Assembly (NCBI GenBank): GCA_016932385.1
Contig: JAFGCY010000067.1
Location: 1 to 40,887, forward strand
Direction: 5' to 3'
DNA from: a bacterium
GTDB lineage: Bacteria > 4484-113 > JAFGCY01
DNA: 40,887 nucleotides
The first letter of the stretch is position 1; each line of letters begins with the position of its first letter. The notes below the pieces were generated by a model that worked only from the letters and a program-made list of their open reading frames with translations, had not been told where the DNA came from and did not search any database. Shown one piece after another: positions 15,330 through 24,063 of this stretch. The position numbers were made by a program, and so were the translations under genes.

Positions 15330-16130
15330 ATGCTGCTCCGGGACTACCTGCTGGCCAACAATCTCGCTCCTGATGAACGTACCGCCCGCGGGCTGATCAT
15401 GCGCGGCGACGTGCTGGTCGACGACCGGCCCGTGACCTCGCCGGCGTTTACGGTGCCGGAGGGCAGCGCCGTGCGGATCCGCGGCGGGGCGGACAACGCG
15501 GACGTTTCGCGCGGAGCGGGCAAGCTGCGGCCGGTGGCCGCGCGCCTCGGCTTTGCCTGCGCCGGGCTGGTGGCGCTGGACCTCGGGGTGGCGACCGGCG
15601 GCTTCACCCAGGTGCTCTTGGAGTTGGGCGCCGCCCGCGTCTACGCCGTCGATGTCGCCTACGGGACGGTGGCGCTCTGTATCCGCGAGGATCCCCGCGT
15701 GGTGCTCCTGGAGCGCACCAACGCGCGGCAGTTGACGGCGGAGCTGGTACGAGAGCCCGTGGCGCGCGTAGTGGGCGATTTGTCGTTTATCAGCTGGCGC
15801 GCGGTGCTGCCGGCGGTGCATCCGCTGTTGGCCGCCGCGGCCGAGTTGCTGCTGCTGGTCAAGCCGCAATTCGAGTTGGCGGCGGCCGGGCGCGACGACT
15901 GCCTGGAGCAGGGGATCGTCGCCGATCCGCGGGCCGAGCGGGAATGCCTGGCGGGTCTTTATAATGTGTGGGTGGAACACGGACTGGCGCCCTGCGCGGT
16001 GGTTCCCGCCGCGTTGCGGGGTGCGAAAGGGAATCAGGAGTATTTTGTGTACCTGCGCCGCGGCCAAGCGGCCGGCGAGGCGGACTATCTCCGGCTGGTC
16101 GACGGCGCGCTGAAGGAGGCGCTCAGGTGA
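15330..16130 (+). CDS. tlyA: TlyA-family rRNA 2'-O-methyltransferase
   Basis: This 266-residue protein has an N-terminal S4 RNA-binding domain (MLLRDYLLANNLAPDERTAR, with GDVLVDDRPV) and an FtsJ/RrmJ-type methyltransferase domain. The SAM motif is LDLGVATGGFTQVLLELGA with YAVDVAYG; later motifs are VVGDLSFISW, LLLVKPQFE and GNQEYFVYL. Characterised TlyA enzymes 2'-O-methylate rRNA, in mycobacteria at 16S C1409 and 23S C1920. The ATG at 15330 lies 8 bp after the DUF212 stop, and the stop overlaps the NAD kinase GTG. TlyA-NadK-RecN order is common in several bacterial groups. Confidence 0.9.
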   Translation: MLLRDYLLANNLAPDERTARGLIMRGDVLVDDRPVTSPAFTVPEGSAVRIRGGADNADVSRGAGKLRPVAARLGFACAGLVALDLGVATGGFTQVLLELGAARVYAVDVAYGTVALCIREDPRVVLLERTNARQLTAELVREPVARVVGDLSFISWRAVLPAVHPLLAAAAELLLLVKPQFELAAAGRDDCLEQGIVADPRAERECLAGLYNVWVEHGLAPCAVVPAALRGAKGNQEYFVYLRRGQAAGEADYLRLVDGALKEALR

Positions 16131-16978
16131 AACTGGCCCTGCAAATACACCCGACGCGGATCTCGGACGAGCTCCTGGCCGACCGGATCAACCCGGTGCT
16201 GGCCAAGCTGGCGCTGGAATCCTACGTGCTGCCGCGCCGGCATGACGGCAACATCGAACTGCAGGCGGACACCGCGGCGATCGTCGCGCTGGGCGGGGAC
16301 GGCACGTTTCTGCACGGCGCGCGCGTGGCGGCGCTCAACGACGTGCCGATCATCGGCGTCAACATCGGCCGCCTGGGCTTTTTGTGCAGCGCGGAGATCA
16401 GCGACCTGTTCGAGGTGCTGGCCGATATCAAGCACGGGCGGATGCCGCTGGAGGAGCGGCACGTGCTCAAGGGCGAGGTGCGCTGCGAGGACCAGGTGAA
16501 GTTCAGCCAGGTGGCGTTGAACGACATCGTGATCTACCGCAGCGAGTTCGATACGCTTAGAGACCTGGAGGCCTACGACAACGGCCAGCTGATCGCGCAC
16601 TACCGCGCCGACGGCATCATCCTGGCCACGGCGCTGGGCTCGACCGCCTACAACATGTCCGCCGGCGGGCCGTTGGTCCATCCCAGCCTGGACGTGGCGA
16701 TCCTGACGCCGATCTGCGCGCACTCGCTGCTGACCAAGCCGCTGGTATTGTCGCCCAAGAATAAGATCACGATCGGCGCGCACGCCGCCAGCTGCCCGAT
16801 GACGGTCAGCTTCGACGGCGAGTTCCACGGCAAGCTGGACATCGGCGAAGAGCTGGTGGTCGGCAGCTTCAGCCACAAGCTGAAGCTCTACCGTCCCGAG
16901 CGCTATGATTTCTACGAAGTGCTGCGGGAGAAGTTCCAACATGGGTACGTGTTTAAGGATGAGGATTGCCAATCCTGA
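16127..16978 (+). CDS. nadK: NAD kinase
   Basis: This 283-residue cytosolic enzyme phosphorylates NAD to NADP. It shows the catalytic GGDGT (IVALGGDGTFLHGARV, about residues 51-66), the loop IGVNIGRLGFLC, the substrate-binding ADGIILATALGSTAYNMSAGGP and the C-terminal VSFDGEF. I chose the GTG at 16127, which overlaps the TlyA stop as GTGA and has AAGGAGG seven bases upstream. Its length is usual for the family. Neighbours tlyA and recN on the same strand suggest one transcript. Confidence 0.95.
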   Translation: MKLALQIHPTRISDELLADRINPVLAKLALESYVLPRRHDGNIELQADTAAIVALGGDGTFLHGARVAALNDVPIIGVNIGRLGFLCSAEISDLFEVLADIKHGRMPLEERHVLKGEVRCEDQVKFSQVALNDIVIYRSEFDTLRDLEAYDNGQLIAHYRADGIILATALGSTAYNMSAGGPLVHPSLDVAILTPICAHSLLTKPLVLSPKNKITIGAHAASCPMTVSFDGEFHGKLDIGEELVVGSFSHKLKLYRPERYDFYEVLREKFQHGYVFKDEDCQS

Positions 16979-16989
16979 CGGGGACAGCG

Positions 16990-18672
16990 ATGCTTAGGCG
17001 AATTGAAGTCCGGGATTTCTCGCTGTTGCGGGAGGTCCGGCTCGAACTGGGCACGGGGCTGACCGTGCTGACCGGGGCCAGCGGCGCCGGCAAATCACTG
17101 CTGTTCGACGCCGTCGGCTTCGCGCTGGGCGGCCGGCCGCACCGCTCGCTGCTGGCCGAGGGCGCCAAGCACTGCGAGGTGACGCTGGAACTGGAGTTGT
17201 CCGATGCCGTAGCCAAGGCGCTGGGAGAACCGTGGCGGACGGGTGCCAATCTGCTCAGCCGCCGGATGTCCGAAAACGGGCGGTCGCGGCTGAAGCTGAA
17301 CGGCGCGACGGTGCAGCTCGGGCCGGTCGCCGCGGCCGGCGAGCGCCTGTTCGAGATTACCGGGCAGTTCGAGAGCCGCGTGCTGTTCAACGCGGCGGTC
17401 CATCTGGAGCTGCTCGACGCGTTCGGGGACGCCAAGCTGCCGGGCCTGTTAGCGGATTACCAGCGGGAATACAAGCGCTGGCGGGAGCTGGAGCAGCTGC
17501 TGCGCGAGGCGCGGCGGTCGAGCAGCCAGCGCGAGCAGGAGATCGACTTCCTGCGCTTCTCGGTCGACGAGCTGGCCAAGGCGGCGGTCGCGGCGGGCGA
17601 GCGCTCTGAGGTCGAAGGCCGGCTGAAGCTGCAGCAGAACGCGCGCGGGCTGGTCGAGGCCGCGGCAACGGCGGCGCGCCTGCTGGACGGCGATGACGAT
17701 GCTACCGGCGCCTACGACCTGGCCGCCCAGGCCGAGCAGCAGATCGCCGAGCTGGACCGGCTGCTGGCGGGCACCGAAGTGGAGTTCTGCGATCCCGAGG
17801 ACCTGGCCTCGCAGGCGGAAGGGTTGCTGACGGGCCTCAGAGAGCTGGCGGGCAGCCTGCGCGACATCGCCGAGTCGATCCAGCACGACCCGGCCGAGTT
17901 GAAGCGGCTTTCCGAACGGCTGGATGAGATCCTGCGCCTGGAGCGCAAGTACAGCGTGGCGGCCGACGAGCTGCCCGCCTTGTTGACCGAAAAGGAGCAG
18001 CGGCTGGAGCTGTTGACCGGCGAGACGTACTCGCCCGAGGTACTGGCCGAGCAGGCCGCCGCGGCGCTGAAGCAGCTGAAAAAACTGGGCGGCGAGCTGG
18101 CGGCCAGCCGCAAGAAGGCGGCGGCGAAGCTGGAGAAAAACACGGCGAAGTACTTCCAGCAGCTGGAGTTCCCGCACGTCGAGCTGCAGGTGGACCGCGC
18201 GCCCCTGCCGGAGCCCGGCCCGGCGGGACTGGACGCGGCGGAGTTCATGATCTCGCTGAACCCCGGCGAGCCGGCGCGGCCGCTGGCGCGGGTGGCCTCG
18301 GGCGGCGAGACCTCGCGGCTGATGTTGGGGCTGAAGGCGGCCCTGGCCGAGCAGCTCGGGCACCAGGTGCTGTTGCTGGACGAGATCGAGGCGGGAATCG
18401 GCGGCGAGACCGCCAAGGCGATCGCCGAGGTACTGACCGGCCTGGCCGGGCGCTGCCAGGTACTGGCGATCACCCACCTGGCCAGCGTGGCCGTCCATGG
18501 CGCTACGCACCTTGTCGCGGAGAAAAGCGTCGCCGCCCAGCGCACCAGCGTCAGCATCGCGCCGGTGGCGGACGGGGCGCGCCGCGTAGAGCTGACGCGG
18601 ATGCTGGGCGAGACCGGCGGCGCCGAGGAACAGGCCCTGGTGGACAAGCTGCTCAGTGAGGCGAAAGGCTGA
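16990..18672 (+). CDS. recN: DNA repair protein RecN
   Basis: This 560-residue SMC-like ATPase acts in double-strand-break repair. It starts MLRRIEVRDFSLLREVRLEL, with Walker A LTGASGAGKSLLFDAV, a central coiled-coil pair (about residues 160-390), and the C-terminal ASGGETSRLMLGLKAAL, Walker B VLLLDEIEAGIGG and the switch His in AITHLASVAV. The family start aligns with ATG 16990, 11 bp after the NAD kinase stop. The ribosome site is weak (GGGG), so it is probably translated with its upstream neighbours. Confidence 0.95.
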   Translation: MLRRIEVRDFSLLREVRLELGTGLTVLTGASGAGKSLLFDAVGFALGGRPHRSLLAEGAKHCEVTLELELSDAVAKALGEPWRTGANLLSRRMSENGRSRLKLNGATVQLGPVAAAGERLFEITGQFESRVLFNAAVHLELLDAFGDAKLPGLLADYQREYKRWRELEQLLREARRSSSQREQEIDFLRFSVDELAKAAVAAGERSEVEGRLKLQQNARGLVEAAATAARLLDGDDDATGAYDLAAQAEQQIAELDRLLAGTEVEFCDPEDLASQAEGLLTGLRELAGSLRDIAESIQHDPAELKRLSERLDEILRLERKYSVAADELPALLTEKEQRLELLTGETYSPEVLAEQAAAALKQLKKLGGELAASRKKAAAKLEKNTAKYFQQLEFPHVELQVDRAPLPEPGPAGLDAAEFMISLNPGEPARPLARVASGGETSRLMLGLKAALAEQLGHQVLLLDEIEAGIGGETAKAIAEVLTGLAGRCQVLAITHLASVAVHGATHLVAEKSVAAQRTSVSIAPVADGARRVELTRMLGETGGAEEQALVDKLLSEAKG

Positions 18673-18745
18673 ACCGCGGCCCGTAAACCACACTTTATAC
18701 GGTCTTAGAACGAACCCGGTGGCCGCTCCGTCCGACACCTATCAA

Positions 18746-18754
18746 TGCTAGAAT
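18746..18754 (+). promoter_or_regulatory. Extended -10 TGCTAGAAT before the first OstA-repeat gene
   Basis: The same TGCTAGAAT occurs at 7347 and 22593. Predicted +1 is about 18761, giving a 14-base leader that holds a GAGGAGG ribosome site right before the ATG at 18775. Confidence 0.55.
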
Positions 18755-18774
18755 TGAAACCCTCGCGAGGAGGC

Positions 18775-20700
18775 ATGGAAAGGCGGACCTACCAGAAGGC
18801 GCAACGGCGCGAGCTGTTGCTGAGCATCCTGCGCTTTATCTTTCTAGTGGCGCTGATTGCCGGCAGCTACTACCTGGTCCGCTACATCCGCATCCGCTCC
18901 GACCAGGAGATCGCCAACGTAATCGACCGCCCCGACAGCCCCTACTACCTGGTGGTTGAGCAGCCCGTGCGGATGACCGTCGTTGACGACAAGGGCGAGA
19001 TGTCGATGGAGATCACCGGCGAGAAGGTCTACCTGACCACCGACCACAAGACCGCGATCTTCGAGGGCGCCGACGCCAAGTATTTCGAGGACGGCGCGGT
19101 CTCGATCACGATGCACGCCGACAAGATCGAGTACGACATGGACTCCGAGGATTTCGATCTGACCGGCAACCTGACCGTCGAAACCACCGACGGGATGTAC
19201 GTGGCGGCGGAGCAGCTGATCTGGCGGCGGTTCAAGGCCGTCTCGGGACGGATGGCCAAGGTGCCGGCCTTCAGTTTTCCGCAGGGCGTGCATGTCATCA
19301 ACCGCAACGCCAACGGGCAGAAGCAGTTCGAGGTCAGCGCCGACTACCTGCAGGCCGACAAGGAGATCCAGTACATGGAGTTCGTCGGCCACGTGCACGG
19401 CGAGATCGTCGGCATGAACGATACCGGCTTCATCTCCGACCGCGAGATCACGGACGAGGGCCAACTGAACTTCGAGGACTTCGAGAAGCTCGGGTTCGAG
19501 GCCGAGCAGCTGATTTTCGACAACAAGAACCAGGTCGTGCTGGCCACCAGCCGCTACTACGACCGGCGCTTCGTGGTGATGGATCCCGACGGCCAGATCG
19601 TCGACGTGGCGACTTACCAGGAAGACGAGCAGCCGGTCACCTTCAGCAAGGAAGAGATCACGATCCAGTGCTACCACCTGGAAGCCCGGATCAAGCAGAA
19701 GTGGGCGGCCTGCGTCGGCGAGATCCGGATGGAGATTCCGCCCGCCACGCCCGAGGAAGGCGACGACCGCGCGCTGAGGGTCGTCAAGCAGTTTGCGACC
19801 TACATCGCCACCGGCGAGCTGGAATACTTCTGGGGCCGCGACCACGTGATCACGCACAGCCCGACGCGCGTCGAGCAGGAGGACCGGCTGGCCCTGGCCG
19901 ACCGGATCGTCTATTGGGGCACGCGCAAGCAGGTGCTGCTGGACGGCCATATCAGCGTGGTGCAGGGCGACGGCAAATGGCTGGTCGAGGAGGAGCTGAT
20001 CTCGGTCGAGGACCACGACATGGAGCGCGCGGTGACCAGCTACTCCGAGCTGTCCGCCGACCGCGCGGTGATCTACCTGGACAACAACGACTTCGTGGCT
20101 TCCGGCGCGGTGCTGGTGCGCCAGGACGACCGCGAGACGGCCGCCGACACGATCGTCTACCAAGACGAGATCAAGCGCATCTCGGCCCAGGGCAACGTCA
20201 AGTTCCGCGACAAGGACGGCCAGCAGCTGGTCTGCGGCGGGCTGGTGTTCCACAACGAATACGACTTCATGGAGGTCAGCGGCGGCGCGTCCGCCACGCT
20301 GATGCTGCCGGCGAAGTTCGCCAACGACATCAACCAGACGCTGGCCGAGGTGCGCGAAGAGGAAGCCCCGCCGGAGATCAGCGATCCACCGGTCAGCGAG
20401 GGCGGCCCGGCGCGCAATCCGAACGCCAACTCGCTGATCCGCGGCGGCCTGCAGCCGATCAGCGTGGAGCACAGCGGCGAGTCGCTGCGCCCGATCAACA
20501 GCGACACGAGCGTGACGCCGCTCTCGATCCCCGGCCAGGGCGAGGGGAGTCCCGCGACGACCGAGACCGGCGCGCAGGAGCTGATCCTGCAGCTGGGCGA
20601 CGACACGACGCTGGAAATCCTGGGCGAGGGCTTCATTCCCGATGAGTCGGAGCCCGAGCCCGAACCGGAGCCGGAACCGGAGGAGGGCGAGGGCCAATGA
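18775..20700 (+). CDS. Giant membrane-anchored LptC/OstA-repeat protein
   Basis: This 641-residue protein has one N-terminal membrane helix (LLLSILRFIFLVALIAGSYY, about 14-33), as in LptC. Beta-strand-rich repeats of the OstA/LptA type follow: MEITGEKVYLTTDHKTAIFE, ISAQGNVKFRDKDG, LLDGHISVVQGDG and NNDFVASGAVLVRQ. LptC proteins are about 190 residues, so this looks like LptC fused to several LptA-like modules, able to span more of the periplasm. It ends in a low-complexity Pro/Glu tail (EPEPEPEPEPEEGEG). The ATG at 18775 follows GAGGAGG; an earlier ATG overlaps the -10 box. It is coupled (ATGA) to a second OstA protein and lies upstream of heptose genes, so LPS transport is likely but unproven. 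No lptB/F/G/D is in the window. Confidence 0.75.
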   Translation: MERRTYQKAQRRELLLSILRFIFLVALIAGSYYLVRYIRIRSDQEIANVIDRPDSPYYLVVEQPVRMTVVDDKGEMSMEITGEKVYLTTDHKTAIFEGADAKYFEDGAVSITMHADKIEYDMDSEDFDLTGNLTVETTDGMYVAAEQLIWRRFKAVSGRMAKVPAFSFPQGVHVINRNANGQKQFEVSADYLQADKEIQYMEFVGHVHGEIVGMNDTGFISDREITDEGQLNFEDFEKLGFEAEQLIFDNKNQVVLATSRYYDRRFVVMDPDGQIVDVATYQEDEQPVTFSKEEITIQCYHLEARIKQKWAACVGEIRMEIPPATPEEGDDRALRVVKQFATYIATGELEYFWGRDHVITHSPTRVEQEDRLALADRIVYWGTRKQVLLDGHISVVQGDGKWLVEEELISVEDHDMERAVTSYSELSADRAVIYLDNNDFVASGAVLVRQDDRETAADTIVYQDEIKRISAQGNVKFRDKDGQQLVCGGLVFHNEYDFMEVSGGASATLMLPAKFANDINQTLAEVREEEAPPEISDPPVSEGGPARNPNANSLIRGGLQPISVEHSGESLRPINSDTSVTPLSIPGQGEGSPATTETGAQELILQLGDDTTLEILGEGFIPDESEPEPEPEPEPEEGEGQ

Positions 20701-22580
20701 GCACCGCCGTCCGCCTGCAACTCTGGTTGTCCCTGGCCGCCCTGGCGCTGGTGCTGTCCGGCTGGTTCACCAGCGCCGGCGCGCAGGATGTGAACTCCGC
20801 GGAGGCCAAAGCCAAGCCGATCGAGGAATCCAGCGAGAAGCCCGACGAGGAAACCGCCGCCGAGGAAGGGACCGAGGCCGTCACCGCAGGCGAGGAGCAG
20901 CCTACGGCAGAGACCGAGCAGCAGCCCGAGGGTGAGCAACCGCCGGAGGGTGAACAACCGCTGCCCGGTGATCTGCCACCCGGCGAGGTCCCGCCCGGTA
21001 CGGGTGCTCCGCCGCCCGCCGGCACGCAGAGCACGATCACCTCGGTCGAGGACCTGTTCGGCGGGCAGCCGCCCCCGCCGCCGCCCGAAGAGGAGGGCGG
21101 ACCGGTGGGACTCAGCGAGGAAGAAGTCGCGTCGATGTTCGGCCTGCCGTCGTTCGCCGAGGACCAGCCCGGCTTCATCCCCGACCTGACCCCCAGCGAC
21201 CTCATGGAGCAGGAGCCGGTGCCGGGCGGCCCCTTCAGTTCGCTGTTGGGTCCGTCGCTGTTGCCGACGGAACCGTCGGTGGACGTGATCAGCGAGCACG
21301 AGCGCAATCCCGCCAGCGGCCTGCCGGAGAACCACGCGCGGATCGTCGTGCCGCCCGGCGGCGTGATCCGCGGCTCGACGGAGACCAAGCAGTTCCACAT
21401 CGAGGGCGGGCTGACGATCTACTACAGCGATATCACGATCACCGGCCAGACCGCCGACATCGACGAGAAAAACGAAGTCGCGATCATGCACGGCGGTGTC
21501 ACGATCACGGATCCGTCTTATACGCTCAAGACCGAGGATTTGCTGATTTATTTCGAGGACAAGCGCTTCCAGGCCAAGGGCTTCGTCCAGTTGAAAAAAC
21601 TCGCCGACGAGGAAAAGTCCGAACCGGACCTGACGCTGCCGAAGAAGGAGCGCTTGCGTGAGTACTTCGCCGGCCAGCAGTTTGAGCTGTTCTGCTCGGA
21701 GCTGTATTACGACTGGGACACGCTGGTGATGACGGCGCTCAATTCCGTCCGGATCAACCACCCCGCCTTCAATGGCTCGATGGACCGGCTGGACTACAAC
21801 GACGAGACGAAAGAATACGAGATGTCCGGCAAGCCCGTGCTGGAAGTCAAGAAGTACGACTGGATCTTCGAGAACGAGCTGGTCGCCGAGGACGACGTCG
21901 AAGTCGTCGAGGCGATGACCGACGGAGCCACGAAGATCGACTGCAGCCGCGTGGTCTACTCCGAGGACTCGGGCATCGCGCAGTTCTTTTCGAGCCCCGG
22001 CGGCGAGGTGGTCTTCATGCAGCCGAAGCGCAGCGTGAAGGCGGCCTATATCGAGGTCAACGACGTCACCAAGGACTTCCACGCCGAGGGTGACGGCAGC
22101 CAGGTGCAGTATACGCAGCAGGACGGCGAGTGGCTGTTCGCCGGCGGGCTGATCAACAGTGAAAGCGTATCCGACGAGCTGCATGACACGCTCTCCGGTG
22201 AGTTGACGACGACCTCCGACACGCTGACCTACAACTTCGACAACCGCCGGCTGGAGCTTTTAGGCAGCGTGGTGATCAATGCCGGCCAGAAGACGTTTTC
22301 CGCCAACGAGGTGGTCCACGACGAACAAGCCAGCTACTTCCTGATGCGCGGCAACGTGATGATCCAGCCGGATAGCAAAAGCATGGTGCGCGCAGCGCAG
22401 GTCTTCATCGACACCGAGACCGACGTGATCACGCTGGTCGGGCTGGTCGAAGGCGAGTTCGAGAGCGACGACTTCAAGCTGGAACAGACCGAACAGGTGG
22501 CGGCCGGAGACCAGTCGTTCCAGGCCGCCGAAGGCCTGTTTTCCCAGACCGGCGGGGCGAACGTCGCCGAAGGCCGCTAA
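20697..22580 (+). CDS. Large secreted OstA/LptA-repeat protein with acidic Pro-rich linker
   Basis: This 627-residue protein has a signal peptide (LWLSLAALALVLSGWFTSAGA), then about 170 residues of low-complexity Glu/Pro/Gly linker, then OstA-type beta repeats: IYYSDITITGQTADIDEKNE, VAIMHGGVTITDPSYTLKTE, LLIYFEDKRFQAKGF and YFLMRGNVMIQPDS. LptA is about 185 residues, so this one is over three times longer. The ATG overlaps the stop of the preceding membrane-anchored OstA protein, implying matched production. I infer a periplasmic bridge partner for lipid or LPS transfer. A non-LPS lipid ligand is possible because the fold alone does not define it. Confidence 0.72.
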   Translation: MSTAVRLQLWLSLAALALVLSGWFTSAGAQDVNSAEAKAKPIEESSEKPDEETAAEEGTEAVTAGEEQPTAETEQQPEGEQPPEGEQPLPGDLPPGEVPPGTGAPPPAGTQSTITSVEDLFGGQPPPPPPEEEGGPVGLSEEEVASMFGLPSFAEDQPGFIPDLTPSDLMEQEPVPGGPFSSLLGPSLLPTEPSVDVISEHERNPASGLPENHARIVVPPGGVIRGSTETKQFHIEGGLTIYYSDITITGQTADIDEKNEVAIMHGGVTITDPSYTLKTEDLLIYFEDKRFQAKGFVQLKKLADEEKSEPDLTLPKKERLREYFAGQQFELFCSELYYDWDTLVMTALNSVRINHPAFNGSMDRLDYNDETKEYEMSGKPVLEVKKYDWIFENELVAEDDVEVVEAMTDGATKIDCSRVVYSEDSGIAQFFSSPGGEVVFMQPKRSVKAAYIEVNDVTKDFHAEGDGSQVQYTQQDGEWLFAGGLINSESVSDELHDTLSGELTTTSDTLTYNFDNRRLELLGSVVINAGQKTFSANEVVHDEQASYFLMRGNVMIQPDSKSMVRAAQVFIDTETDVITLVGLVEGEFESDDFKLEQTEQVAAGDQSFQAAEGLFSQTGGANVAEGR

Positions 22581-22592
22581 CGCCGCCGGCTC

Positions 22593-22601
22593 TGCTAGAA
22601 T
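22593..22601 (+). promoter_or_regulatory. Leaderless extended -10 for hldA
   Basis: TGCTAGAAT is followed by six bases and the GTG at 22608, so +1 coincides with the G of the start codon. This rejects the TTG at 22602, which would directly follow the -10 box. Confidence 0.6.
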
Positions 22602-22607
22602 TTGCCC

Positions 22608-23603
22608 GTGACGGACCTGAGTGAATTAACCGCCCTGATCGACCGCTTCGCCGGTTTGCGCGTCGGCGTGCTGGGCGACCTGATGGTCGACCGCTTCATC
22701 TACGGCCACGCCGGCCGGATCAGCCCGGAGGCGCCGGTTCCCGTGGTGCAGATCCGCGAGCGCACGATCCAGCCCGGCGGCGCGGCCAACGTCGGCAACA
22801 ACGTCCTCAGCCTGGGCGGGCGTTTGAGCCTGTTCGGCGTGCTGGGCGACGACGAGGCCGGCCGCGAGGTGCAGGGCCTGTTGAGCGCCGCCGGCGCCGA
22901 GGTGACGGGCGTGCTATTGCTGGCCGACCGGCCCAGCACGGTCAAGACGCGCGTGGTGGCGCAGTCGCAGCACCTGGTGCGCTTCGACGAGGAGGAGACG
23001 GCCGACCTGCCCGCGGAAGAAGCCGCACGGTTGCTCGACCAACTGACCGCGGCGCTGGACGGGCTCAGGGTGCTGGTCCTCAGCGATTACGACAAGGGCG
23101 TGCTGACGCCCGGCCTGGTGGCGCCGCTGATGGAGCGCTGCCGCGCACGGGGGCTGACGACCTTCGTCGATCCCAAGCCCGTCAATATCGAGCTGTTTGC
23201 CGGCGCGGACGTGATCAAGCCGAACTACCACGAGGCGCTTCGCCTGGCCGGCCGCGAGCGTAACGCGCCCGTCGAGGAGATGGAGCAGGTCTGCCGCGAG
23301 GTGCGCGACCGCTCCGGCGCCAAGAACGTCGTAATCACCGCCGGCTCCAAGGGCATGTTCATCCTGGCCGGCGAGCAGTTCAGCCACCTGCCGGGCCTGC
23401 CGCGCGAGGTCTACGACGTCGCCGGTGCCGGGGACACCACGCTGGCAGCGCTGGCGCTGGCGCTGGCCGCGGGCGCTGATCTGGTCAGCGCGGGCCGGCT
23501 GGCCAACCTGGCGGGCAGTATCGCCGTCGGCAAGCTGGGCATCGCTGCGGTGACGGCCGCCGAACTCAAGGCCGAGGTGGAGGCGCGCTATGGCCGAGCT
23601 TAG
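22608..23603 (+). CDS. hldA: D-glycero-beta-D-manno-heptose-7-phosphate kinase (HldE N-terminal type)
   Basis: This 331-residue PfkB/ribokinase-fold enzyme phosphorylates heptose-7-phosphate at C1 for LPS-core heptose. It shows VGVLGDLMVDRFIYG, APVPVVQIRERTIQPGGAAN, VGNNVLSLGGRLSLFGVLGD, YDKGVLTP, VDPKPVN and the C-terminal VAGAGDTTLAALALALAAG with the catalytic Asp. In E. coli kinase and nucleotidyltransferase are one HldE protein; here they are split, with the second gene overlapping by 14 bp. I take GTG 22608 as the start because of the leaderless promoter. Confidence 0.92.
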   Translation: MTDLSELTALIDRFAGLRVGVLGDLMVDRFIYGHAGRISPEAPVPVVQIRERTIQPGGAANVGNNVLSLGGRLSLFGVLGDDEAGREVQGLLSAAGAEVTGVLLLADRPSTVKTRVVAQSQHLVRFDEEETADLPAEEAARLLDQLTAALDGLRVLVLSDYDKGVLTPGLVAPLMERCRARGLTTFVDPKPVNIELFAGADVIKPNYHEALRLAGRERNAPVEEMEQVCREVRDRSGAKNVVITAGSKGMFILAGEQFSHLPGLPREVYDVAGAGDTTLAALALALAAGADLVSAGRLANLAGSIAVGKLGIAAVTAAELKAEVEARYGRA

Positions 23604-24060
23604 CCCGGACCTGGCCGCGCGGCTGGTCGGCTGGCGTGAGCAGAAGCAAACGGTGGTCTTCACCAACGGCGTGTTCGACCTGATGCACCCGGGCCACGTC
23701 GCGCAGCTGGAGGCCGCCAAGTCGTTCGGCGACGTGCTGATCGTCGGGCTCAACAGCGACCTGTCGGTGCGGATGCTGGGCAAGGGGGACGACCGGCCCG
23801 TGCTGGACGAGACGGCGCGGCGGATCGTGCTCTTGGCGCTGCGCTGCGTCGACGCCGTGGCGCTGTTCCACGAGCCGACGCCGCTGGAGCTGATCGAGCT
23901 GATCCGGCCGCAGGTGCTGGTCAAAGGGGCGGACTACGCCGGCCGCGAGGTGGTCGGCCGCGAGATCGTCGAAGCCGCGGGGGGGCGCGTGGAACTGGTG
24001 CCGCTGATCAAGGGCTACTCCACGACGGAGATCATCCGGCGGATCCGCGGGACGGACTAG
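23590..24060 (+). CDS. hldC: D-glycero-beta-D-manno-heptose-1-phosphate adenylyltransferase (HldE C-terminal type)
   Basis: This 156-residue nucleotidyltransferase should activate heptose-1-phosphate to ADP-heptose. It starts before VVFTNGVFDLMHPGHV with the HxGH motif, then GLNSDLSVRMLGKGDDRPV, VDAVALFHEPTP, VLVKGADYAG and the C-terminal YSTTEIIRRI, which matches the STTxII motif. Its ATG lies inside the 3' end of the kinase gene. Together the pair replaces a fused HldE. The phosphatase GmhB and isomerase GmhA are not in the window. Confidence 0.93.
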   Translation: MAELSPDLAARLVGWREQKQTVVFTNGVFDLMHPGHVAQLEAAKSFGDVLIVGLNSDLSVRMLGKGDDRPVLDETARRIVLLALRCVDAVALFHEPTPLELIELIRPQVLVKGADYAGREVVGREIVEAAGGRVELVPLIKGYSTTEIIRRIRGTD

Positions 24061-24063
24061 CAG

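Noticed and set aside
18844-20697. Long minus-strand ORF (617 codons) opposite the first OstA gene
   Set aside because: It is a composition shadow: Leu/Arg/Asp/Val/His-rich with no family motif, while the plus strand encodes clear OstA repeats with a promoter and ribosome site.
20157-22184. Long minus-strand ORF (675 codons) opposite both OstA genes
   Set aside because: It crosses the junction of two well-supported genes and has no recognisable domain; it arises from GC-rich codon bias.
22602-22607. TTG at 22602 as the start of hldA
   Set aside because: It directly follows the -10 TAGAAT, so it cannot lie in the transcript; GTG 22608 fits the leaderless geometry.
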